Positions 27,640 to 39,600 of a DNA stretch of 64,000 bases are shown in pieces (the stretch's first letter is position 1; every line of letters starts with the position of its first letter). Source of the stretch: Ostrinia nubilalis (taxonomy: Eukaryota; Arthropoda; Insecta; Lepidoptera; Crambidae); NCBI RefSeq assembly GCF_963855985.1, contig NC_087096.1:8122001-8186000 (forward strand), in the 5' to 3' direction. The notes beneath the pieces are model-generated. The model did no database searches. It was not told the DNA's origin and worked only from the letters and a program-made list of their open reading frames with translations. The position numbers and the translations under genes are program-made.

Positions 27640-30600
27640 TGCTGTTTGAAAGTTACAAGTCAGTGATACAGAGTTGCCGACATTATAACTCCGTAGTGAT
27701 ACCATACCAAAGAAGAAGTTTTCCTAAACACTTGTGTTGTTTTTATATGTGATCGAATAAAAAGGATTAATTCTACTGCTCAAATGGAATAACTTATCCC
27801 AAGAGACCGAATTTAAAAAAAACCTCTCCATATAAATTATCACCATCACGAGGATGTGAATTTTTTTGAGAATTTGATATTGGTCCTGTAAGAAAAGTAG
27901 TTGTATTTCAGTAGTAGAATCAACCCTTCTTGTTTCATCAGCAAGAGTAACTATAAAAACGCCCTGTAGGTAGGTATTATTAAGCTGAAGAGTTTGTTTA
28001 GTGTCAAAGACTGTCACACAGTGTAACTTAAATTGGCATATTATGATAATGAACATAAAAACTTAAATAAATATTTATGTTAATATTTTTTCTATTTATT
28101 TATTTTCCCAAAGCTTCACAGTGACAGCTGAAACAGCAATACTGTTGTAAAACTAAACTTGGAACAAACTGTTACAAATATTTTACAAATTAAAATAAAA
28201 CCGCATGTTGCTTTACTTTCTCGTATAGGTAATAAATGTAATTAATGGCTAGATTATTAATGTTACTTTGTTACCCTCAATAGTGAGGAGATCTTATAAA
28301 ATGGTAACCCTGATTTTTATTGTCATTCAAGTGCTCTTTCTTCGCATAGGCTTCTGTGATTTGGCCAAGGGCCACACACATTGCGATAACATTATGCGAA
28401 ATTGATTTGACAGCAGCGGAGTGAAGTCTTGCGACTATGCAAAATGATACCCTGTAATCGTAGCGCATACAGACATAGACGGGGCGGGGCACATAGCTCG
28501 TAGAGCTGATGGCCGCTGGGGCAGGAAAGTTCTTGAGTGGCGACCACGAGCCGAAAGACGTAGCGTGGGCAGGCCTCCCACTAGGTGGACCGACGATCTG
28601 GTGAAGGTCGCGGGAGGTGCCTGTATGCGAGCGGTGCAGGATCGGTCTTCGTGGAAATCCTTGGGGGAGGCCTTTGTCCAGCAGTGGACGTCTTTTCGGC
28701 TGAAACGAACGAACGAACGATACGTATTACCACTATTTACCAGACATTACTATTTATTGCATACTAGCCGGATTACACGTAGGAGCACGCGCGTAACAGC
28801 TTCGGCCTTGCATTATTATAAGATCTTGTTCCGCCCTTTTACGAACTTCCTCCGTGAGGATATCCCCGCCGAATTCTATGATGAACCTATCAAAAGTCAT
28901 ATTCTGCAATGTCAACCCACCACAAGGTGGACCGACGACCTGATAAAGGTAGCGGGAAGGCGCTGGATGCAGGCCGCTACCAACCGTGCGATGTGGAAGT
29001 CATTGGGGGAGGCCTATGTTCAGTAGTGGACGTCCTGTGGCTGAAATGATGATGATGATGAAGAAATGAATGAAAATGACAAATCTTCGAACGTGTATAA
29101 TACCGTGCCAAAGTAATCATATAATTTTGGCACCTTAATAACTATTGCCGTTTTTGTTGTAAAGATCATGCAGCGCTACTTGCGGATATTATTGGAAAGA
29201 AAACTATGTGGGCTCTAGATCTGAAGCCGCTTTAACGAACACGAAGTGCTCATACAATGCGGCGTATTTTCTTCCAGTCTTTAGTCAGGACTTTAGTCGA
29301 ATTAAAACCCCGGTTGAACGTGATATAGCCGCACTAGAATACGATGCTTTTTTGCATAATCGCAAGACTTCGTTCCGGTGTCGACCGAATGTTATCATGA
29401 TGTATGTGGCCCAGGGGTTACCGTAGCCGCTAAGGTTTGAAACTTCTTGCTTAAAATATTGTAGTCTTTGGCATAGACTACGATGGTAGTCATGGAGATA
29501 GGAGTTTGTTATCTCGTGTCAGATGTAAATGGTGAAAAGAAAACTCATGATTCGTGATATTTTTATGTAATATGTAGGTATTTTATAAAAGTGGAACCCC
29601 GAGTGATCTCCAAAACCCATTCTATTATTATATACGATTCGGCTTCGATATCTATAATACAATAGGAGTTTATTTCATGTGTCAGATGACAAGGGTGGAA
29701 ACAACCTACGATTCATGTTGTTTATTTACGTGCAATATGTGGGCATATTATAAAAGTGGAATGCCGAGTTGTATTTCTAAAACTTGTTCTATTATTTTAT
29801 ACTATTTGGCTGCGACTCGGCGTGACGACAATACAAAACATTTTTCGCGAATCGGTGTTCATACATTCACACAATACATTAGACGCCATGTTGTCATAAA
29901 CGACATATTATAAAATCGCTGTGATTTAATATTCTTAATCATTAATTTTATGGCAAGTGTCCATCAGGAATCATTGTTCTTACACACAGAATCGTATTAT
30001 TTCGCTTTCGGGTAGTAATATGTCAAAATTGTTGGTTCTTAGGCGAACAATGTATGGAGAACGAACATTGTCCTTTGCTCTTTTTCCGTTTTAATCGCAT
30101 AGTACGTCCTAAATTAGTTTTGTTTCTTGTTTTCATTTGAAAGAGAGCGAAAGTTTAAAATCTTATATGACATACAGAAGGTTTAACTGCTTAATCTTAT
30201 ATGAAAGAAGTTGTTAGTAATAAGTAACTAGCTAGTAATACAAAGGCAAACAAATGTTACTTAACTACATAAAATATTAAAGACATTCATAGCACAATAT
30301 TAACATATGTATTATGTATGGAACTCACTTCAGTTCATTACCTACGGAGGTAACATAGATTCCGCTGCTTATTAGCTATACTCGTACATATACGTTTTCT
30401 TCAAACTATAGGCTTTGCAATATCCAACGCTCGTAAATATGCATATGGAATTAAGTAGAGGCAATTCCGGTAGGTCAAGGTCTACAGTTAAATTTACATA
30501 AAACCCCGTAGATTTAGCGCTCTGTTTTAGCAATTAATATGGCACCGAATAATTAAGCAGTGGGGTCGATAATAAAAATTGTAATTGACATCGTTTTAGT

Positions 30601-33600
30601 TTTAAACCGCTCGTATGACCTATTAAATAAAAATCCATTTAAAAACTTTTGCAAAAGACGAGACTGAGTCGGCTAGTCTAGTGATTTATAGTAGCGTATT
30701 ACCTACATGTAGCTCTACAAATATGCCGTAAGTACTAATGTTTTGAGAATTTCATGGGTGCTAAAAATCTTAAAATAGAAATCAACACGCGCGCTAGCTC
30801 ATTCTAGCTTTTAACCGCGTGTGTTGCGTGAACTGATGTAACTTGGATGCTGTTCTAGTTTTCAGCTAATAAATGTGTCGTGCTTTTTGCTAATATTTAT
30901 GTTTGCTAAACATTGAAACACCACACAAAACAAGGCTTCATACATCACGAATTAGTTATATCCTTGGTACAACGACATTATTTAGCGTAAATAACATATT
31001 TCGATTTCGCGTTACTAAAAGTTATAATCCCCAATCAATTGGTAGTTATCCAATCTACTTATCTTATTATAATTAAATTAGAATTTTAAAAAGATCGGCA
31101 ATGATTATTCCATATCTAATCGTTGAAAATAAAATATAATAAGTTTAGGTAGGTATTACTTATTTAGTTGCTAAAATGAAAAGTATAAAGAACCCAAAAT
31201 ACAAAAACGAATATAAATATTAAGTTTTGACGTAACCATAGGTACCTACTATATTTTGCGAAGGATTTGTCTGGTGATGTTCTATCGAGCATTTTTATTA
31301 ATATTATGATGACCCTGAGAATCAGTCACGCACAAGAGTGATAAGAGCATGATGATAACACTTTTTCTTCCATTATAGAGCTACTTTGCATCTGATAAGA
31401 TCTTATGTAATCTACTAGACCTTGACTTTCAGCTTCACTACCTAAACATGCTGTGATATTTTATTTAGAATGATATTATGATAAACTAGCGGCCGACTGT
31501 GACTACGCGACTTCGTACGCGTGGATCCCGTTTTACCCCCTTCATCTATCTTACGCGGTTTAGCTCTCTTAACTCCCGTTCCCGTGAGAATTTTGCAATA
31601 TTCTGTTGTAACTAAGCTTTAAGTTTACTAAGGTACCTGCATGCCGAATTTCAAGCGTCTATCTTACGCGGTTTAGATTTTTTCATACAAATGTTTTTTC
31701 CCGCTAACTCCCGTTCCCGTGGGAATTTTGCAATATCCTGTCGTAACTAAGCTTTAAGTTTACTAAGGTACCTACATGCCAAATTTTAAGCGTCTAACTT
31801 ATGCGGTTTAGATTTTTCCTACAAAAGGATTTTCCCGCTAATTCCCGTTCCCGTGGGAATTCCTAAGTATACTATAACCTGCCCAGGAGTATGAAGAATA
31901 ATTGTACCAAGTTTCATTAAAATCCGTCGAGTAGTTTTTGTTTCTATAAGGAACATACAGACAGACAGACATACATACAGACAGACAGACAGACAGACAA
32001 AGTTTTACTGATTGCATTTTTGGCATCAGTATCGATCACTAATCACCCCCTGATAGTTATTTTGAAAATATATTTCATGTACAGAATTGACCTCTCTACA
32101 GATTTATTATGTATAAACACAGAATAATAATAAGTACTGTATAGATTAATGAAGATGTAAATAAGGTTAACAATATGGATATGATCCGACAATAGACGAA
32201 CCTATTGATAACTTTTAAAAATATTTGGTAGAGACATTTCAGACTTCAGTGTTGAAAAATAATAATTACCTACTCGTTATCATACATGCTACGTTTGACA
32301 TTTGTGCCAACCAAGTCAAATTCTAGTTATTTAAAGTTCAAATATTAGTAACCTTAACAGCCCTATCAATTTTCCTTAGTGTGTATCTAGGTTCAATCTA
32401 TCGACGCGATAAAATGCGTAACATCTCTAAGTACGAGTATAACTTTTGTTTATCAAGTACTTCATAATAATATTAAACTGATAATTGTGAGACTCTTAAA
32501 AACTTTATTTAAAAAATATATAGGTTTCTAGGCAACACATTTCCAATTAATATTTCATCGCCTCCCCGACAAGCGCGAAATTACATACTATGTCGGGAAG
32601 GAGAAACGGTGTAAGGTCATTTTCTATTTCCACGGAGACGACCTCGGCGGAAGTAGACTTCGGCCGAACAAAGCCGTCCGTAGCCCACTATTCACAGAGC
32701 ATTCATGCTATTAACCTTTTTGTAAGGTGCTATTGGAAAATGTACGTAGAAAGATACATAATTTTGAAGGACTTCTTTGATTGGATTAATGGAGCAATTT
32801 ATGTCGTGGAGTTTGCGTTCATATCAAACGATATCATACTGAAATTTTACTGAAAAATTCGCTACATTAAGCCAGTGCTCTATTAATGATACGTGTTTTG
32901 CAATGCAATAATCATCACAGCAAATACACTTGCGCATGGTACTATTTGCTCATTAAATTACTGTACCTATGCTTTAAGTAAACACGTCGGTTGTATAAAT
33001 AAAACGTCATTCAAAAACACATCCACTTCTACCATTGGGATATCGTTTCGGTGATGATGTTAAATCTCAATTAGCTAATGAACGAAAAAAAGATTTCAAC
33101 GGTTCTCTAAAATATAAATGTAAACACTAAATCAGGCAGGCCTCCTACTAGGTGGACCGACGATCTGGTAAAGGTCGCGGGAAGAGCCTGGATGCGGGCA
33201 GCGCAGGACCGTTCATTGTGGAAAACCTTGGGGGAGGCCTTTGTCCAGCAGTGGACGTCATTTGGCTGAAAAGAAAGAAGAAGAAGAAAGAAACACTAAA
33301 TGCGAAATAACTACATCAAATCCACAGTAATTTTAGACCGTAAAAGTTCACATCAGTAAATACTAGGTATGTTGTATTTAATATTGTGTTAGTAAAACAC
33401 TTAAAGGTATTATTTTGGCCTGTAAAAAGGGTTTTATTTGAGTAATTCATCATTTTAGTTAGGTATTGTACTGAAAATGACGTAGGTTAATTATAGTCTG
33501 TCAAGAGATGTAAAACTGTATAACTAATTGCAGATTACGTAATTTTCTGTTCCGTAACCATAATAGCCGTAGCTATCCGACCAATATCGACAGCACCTGT

Positions 33601-36600
33601 CTTTAAAGTTAGTTATTCTGCGTGACTGTGAAATTGAAAGCGAAACGACTATATCATTGTACCTACTTAAACATGCAAATGCATTCACAATGATGTAACC
33701 CACATGTGACAAGCGAATTTAATTGGGTGGTTTACATTACATGACTGCCAACGAACAACGTACTAAAATAATACTTCAGTCCCGAAAACCTAAATTATTT
33801 TAGGTAGGTACTATAGTCTATCCAATATAGCTTGATTAGAATGACGGCTGTCAAACGAATGTGACTAGTGATGGGTATGTTTCGTACGGTTCACATAGAT
33901 GTATCGATAAGTTTTCGAAAAAATGATATGAAAAAATGCACCCAATTTTTCTTCATATATCTTTATTCATAAAAATGACAATTATGATTTAAATTTAAAG
34001 ACAGTAAACCTAAGTAGATGTACAACCTAAGTCGTAGTCATTATCATCAGTGTTCTTCAGTGGTTTTTTCCTCTCGCTAGAGGGCAGTGGGCATCTCTTC
34101 TAGAGCAACGGTGCTATGAATACCCAAAAAATTACCGGTGATTGATTTCCGATGTTTGATTATTTAAGAATGAAATGTTTTTTGGTTTTTAATAGTGAAC
34201 ATTTAGAAAAACGTATAACTTGACTTAAATATGTTAAAAAATTAGTTAGAAAAAAATTTTGTTAAATATGTTAAAAGAATAGTTTTAATTTAATATGACA
34301 TTTGTCGATATGTCCCAACACTAACATTTTTGTAACTCGAGATAACCTTGTAGAGACGTCGTTAATACTCTAGCTTGATTTTTATGATTTCGAATTACTA
34401 CTTATTAGTATAATTTAACGCTGCATTTACACGAAATTATCATTTTTATTGGAAGCACTGTCGTCGAAAATATTGTTTGTAGGTCAGACGTGAATTATTT
34501 CTTGTCCGCTAATATTTAGCTCTCATTGATCGCTACTACAAAGTTATGTCGTTACTTTTGATGACAGCTGTCATTCTAATCAAGCTATATTGGATAGACT
34601 ATAGGTAACTAATTTGTAGGTACAAAATATGGTTATTTTTGAATTGTATGAATTGAATTGTTAAGACCAAATTAGTACCTAGGTTCCTTTATAAAATCTG
34701 CGGAGAAATAAGTGCCAACTGCCAATGAATTGGTGGAATCAATGCATTTTTTTCTTTACTTACCTCATAAGCTTTAGGGTTGTCACTTTCAGCTATGCTG
34801 GTGAATAGGTGGTTGAGGGCGCGGGACATGAGGCCGGTCATAGTGTGGGTCTTGCCCGCGCCAGTGGCACCGTAGGCGAACACGGCGCCAGCGAACCCTT
34901 GCAATGTGCCGCCTACGAGCGAGGCACACACGGCGTCGTAGACCTCCTCCTAAACGAAATTAATGTGAACACATTATTTTATGTTCCGTACTTCTATTAT
35001 GTTATTCCCGTAAACGTATAAGACTTTTTTGTCACAATTGAGCGGGAGTAGGCGTATTGATCATAAAGTCATCTGTATGGACACCCTGTAAATCTATCCA
35101 TTCCTGAAAATTTGCTCAATTCATAAATAACAATAGCAATAGCGAAGTAAATATGACACTCATATCGTTCGTTTCAGTGCCACCTCACTCTACATTGTCC
35201 GAGTAATGTGACGAATTTGCGTTATGCCAAGCATTGGGGAAGTAAAGATTTATGAATAGCACTGTGTATGTGCCAAGAAGTGAAGTAAAAACGGGAAGCA
35301 AACTCAAACAGAAGATAATTACTGTACTTACACAACATGATCTTATTACGTTTAGATATTTCTTTACATTTGCAGACTTACAAAATATTAAAAAAAATAA
35401 ACATTCGATAGAGCGCAAGTCTCTTTAAAATAATAGCTTAGTAGTAGCCACGTACTTGGGTGCTATCCTCGCCGAAGACGCGGTCGTACACGCAGTGCTT
35501 TTCGTTCAGCCGGCGCTGGCGCAGCACGTCTCGCCTGCTGTCAGCCTCGTCCTCCAGGACTAACATCTAAAAACCATTTCGTACATTTTACCTGGTTGTT
35601 TGCTTTTAATGTGAGTAATTGTATTTTACCCAATTATGAATATTAACGTTATCAGAATTGAGAATTTCTCGCTAACGTCTTCGTAGTGTCGCTAGATCTC
35701 CCCCTTAGTCGTACAGAACAACCAGTGACAGGCTGTGCATCAAAAGTAAGTATACGCTGCACTTATTTCTAATGGTCTCGGCGAACCTTTCTGCACCAGC
35801 AGAGAAACAATCATTCTAATTCAATCCCAAAGTGAAAAAACGAGCGTTGTCCTCGCTTTGACCTTAGGTAAAGTCAGTTTCGGTGCCACTAGTTAACAAT
35901 CAAAGTCAATGTCCTCATTTTGTACTTAACATAGATATAAAATCACTTGTCCTTCTTGACAGATAATAATTAATGAACGTGTAACTAGGCAAAACTACTG
36001 TGTTCAGAAAACTCAAACACTTGAGTACCAAGGTACTCAGGCCCTTTATGTAAGTAATTGCTTTTAAATGAAAACATTCATCTTCAAAACGATTGACTTC
36101 AGTTTTCTGTCAAGATTCCGTGATTCATAAATGTGTAAAATGGTGTTAATTAAGTAACTGGTAACTTCGCTCTTTGAATTAACTAAAGGACAATGTTCGT
36201 TCTCCATACATTGTTCGCCTAAGAACCAACAATTTTGACATATTACTACCCGAAAGCGAAATAATACGATTCTGTGTGTAAGAACAATGATTCCTGATGG
36301 ACACTTGCCATAAAATTAATGATTAAGAATATTAAATCAAAGCGATTTTATAATATGTCGTTTATGACAACATGGCGTCTAATGTATTGTGTGAATGTAT
36401 GAACACCGATTCGCGAAAAATGTTTTGTATTGTCGTCACGCCGAGTCGCAGCCAAATAGTATAAAATAATAGAACAAGTTTTAGAAATACAACTCGGCAT
36501 TCCACTTTTATAATATGCCCACATATTGCACGTAAATAAACAACATGAATCGTAGGTTGTTTCCACCCTTGTCATCTGACACATGAAATAAACTCCTATT

Positions 36601-39600
36601 GTATTATAGATATCGAAGCCGAATCGTATATAATAATAGAATGGGTTTTGGAGATCACTCGGGGTTCCACTTTTATAAAATACCTACATATTGCATAAAA
36701 ATAACACGAATCATGAGTTTTCTTTTCACCATTTACATCTGACACGAGATAACAAACTCCTATCTCCATGACTACCGTCGTAGTCTATGCCAAAGACTAC
36801 AATATTTTAAGCAAGAAGTTTCAAACCTTAGCGGCTACGGTAACCCCTGGGCCACATACATCATGATAACATTCGGTCGACACCGGAACGAAGTCTTGCG
36901 ATTATGCAAAAAAGCATCGTATTCTAGTGCGGCTATATCACGTTCAACCGGGGTTTTAATTCGACTAAAGTCCTGACTAAAGACTGGAAGAAAATACGCC
37001 GCATTGTACGAGTATGAGCACTTCGTGTTCGTTAAAGCGGCTTCAGATCTAGAGCCCACATAGTTTTCTTTCCAATAATATCCGCAAGTAGCGCTGCATG
37101 ATCTTTACAACAAAAACGGCAATAGTTATTAAGGTGCCAAAATTATATGATTACTTTGGCACGGTATTATACACGTTCGAAGATTTGTCATTTTCATTCA
37201 TTTCATCATCATCATCATCATCATTTCAGCCACAGGACGTCCACTACTGAACATAGGCCTCCCCCAATGACTTCCACATCGCACGGTTGGTAGCAGCCTG
37301 CATCCAGCGCCTTCCCGCTACCTTTATCAGGTCGTCGGTCCACCTTGTGGTGGGTTGACATTGCAGAATATGACTTTTGATAGGTTCATCATAGAATTCG
37401 GCGGGGATATCCTCACGGAGGAAGTTCGTAAAAGGGCGGAACAAGATCTTATAATAATGCAAGGCCGAAGCTGTAACGCGCGTGCTCCTACGTGTAATCC
37501 GGCGAGTATGCAATAAATAGTAATGTCTGGTAAATAGTGGTAATACGTATCGTTCGTTCGTTCGTTTCAGCCGAAAAGACGTCCACTGCTGGACAAAGGC
37601 CTTCCCCAAGGATTTTCACGAAGACCGATCCTGCACCGCTCGCATACAGGCACCTCCCGCGACCTTCACCAGATCGTCGGTCCACCTAGTGGGAGGCCTG
37701 CCCACGCTACGTCTTTCGGCTCGTGGTCGCCACTCAAGAACTTTCCTGCCCCAGCGGCCATCAGCTCTACGAGCTATGTGCCCCGCCCCGTCTATGTCTA
37801 TATGCGCTACGATTACAGGGTATCATTTTGCATAGTCGCAAGACTTCACTCCGCTGCTGTCAAATCAATGTCGCATAATGTTATCGCAATGTGTGTGGCC
37901 CTTGGCCAAATCACAGAAGCCTATGCGAAGAAAGAGCACTTGAATGACAATGAAAATCAGGGTTACCATTTTATAAGATCTCCTCACTATTGAGGGTAAC
38001 AAAGTAACATTAATAATCTAGCCATTAATTACATTTATTACCTATACGAGAAAGTAAAGCAACATGCGGTTTTATTTTAATTTGTAAAATATTTGTAACA
38101 GTTTGTTCCAAATTTAGTTTTACAACAGTATTGCTGTTTCAGCTGTCACTGTGAAGCTTTGGGAAAATAAATAAATAGAAAAAATATTAACATAAATATT
38201 TATTTAAGTTTTTATGTTCATTATCATAATATGCCAATTTAAGTTACACTGTGTGACAGTCTTTGACACTAAACAAACTCTTCAGCTTAATAATACCTAC
38301 CTACAGGGCGTTTTTATAGTTACTCTTGCTGATGAAACAAGAAGGGTTGATTCTACTACTGAAATACAACTACTTTTCTTACAGGACCAATATCAAATTC
38401 TCAAAAAAATTCACATCCTCGTGATGGTGATAATTTCTATGGAGAGGTTTTTTTCTTATATTCGGTCTCTTGGGATAAGTTATTCCATTTGAGCAGTAGA
38501 ATTAATCCTTTTTATTTGATCACTGTATAAAAATAACACAAGTGTTTAGGAAAACTTCTTCTTTGGTATGGTATCACTACGGAGTTATAATGTCGGCAAC
38601 TCTGTATCACTGACTTGTAACTTTCAAACAGTATGAATAATAAGGGCACCACATTGGTTTTCTTTCTGAAAAAAGGCTTTCACTTTTAGTACTAACCCTT
38701 TAGCACTATTTCATTGAAATAAAAATACAATAAACGCACAGAAGACTGAAATTGAGTCAACTGACGTGACATTTATAATTTGTTGACATTATGACAGTTT
38801 GACAAGACTAGGGATTGAAAAAGTTTTAATTGAAAAAGTAAAATGACAATTTATTAAAACGATTCACAAGGATATAATCGATTAAAAATATTTATAAAAT
38901 GTTCTGATACTTGCCTGGAGCGATTATCCAATCGTGGTTTCTACTGAAAAACTACCTCGTGGCAAGATTTTAATAAAATAATAAAATCTTTATCTTCTCT
39001 TTCACAATCTATAAAAGTTCATTTGGTCTATTATTATACATGTGCTATGAATGAGGGTTTTCGCTATTGAAAAATCCGCGAGATGGCAATACGTAGACGC
39101 GAGGTCCAAATGCTGCATGATTGGTGGATATCTGTCAATGTCATGTCAAAAATAACCAATCATGCAGCATTTGGACCTCACGTCTACGTATTGCCATCTG
39201 GCGGATTTTTCAATCGCGAAAACCCTCATTGGCATAGATTATGAGAGACTGGCAACTATACTAGGTTGATATATGTTTCTCACACTTCAACTGGCATTGG
39301 ATTCAACATCGGATTCTGACACTTTTACAGTTATGATACCATGAATATCAGTTTATGGTCCTAATTATTTTTATTTTATTTACGACCTTCGACCAGTTGG
39401 ACACTTTAGATAGCTTCTTGTAATAGTGTCAATATCTTTTTAGCTTTTAACGCAAATCTAGTCTTCAAAGCAGTTTAATCGATTTATTTTATTTTCAAAA
39501 TCGATATTTTATTGTCTATGATGGCCGCAGGAACATCACTATACATGGACTCCCAGCAATAAAGTACGGTAATGCCTCGTACAGATTTTATCGGCAAAAA

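Larger units (their letters stand above)
24326..30076 (+). repeat. Left arm of a large inverted repeat
   Basis: Reverse complement of 36185-39823 over its full length apart from later insertions or deletions (24877-26815 plus the adjoining bases to about 26865, and 27494-27632). Ends are AAAGGACATTG at 24326 and CATTGTCCTTT at 30076, themselves a short imperfect inverted pair. The unit has about 3.6 kb in common and mismatches are sparse. It may be a non-autonomous transposon copied in opposite orientation or an inverted segmental duplication. Lies in kinesin intron 4. Confidence 0.88.

Noticed and set aside
28565..29026. 153-codon plus-strand ORF as a host gene
   Set aside because: It merges two separate RTE retrotransposon tails and reappears mirrored in the other repeat arm.
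32590..32853. 87-codon ORF in kinesin intron 4
   Set aside because: No recognised domain, no splice context, and it lies among repeats.
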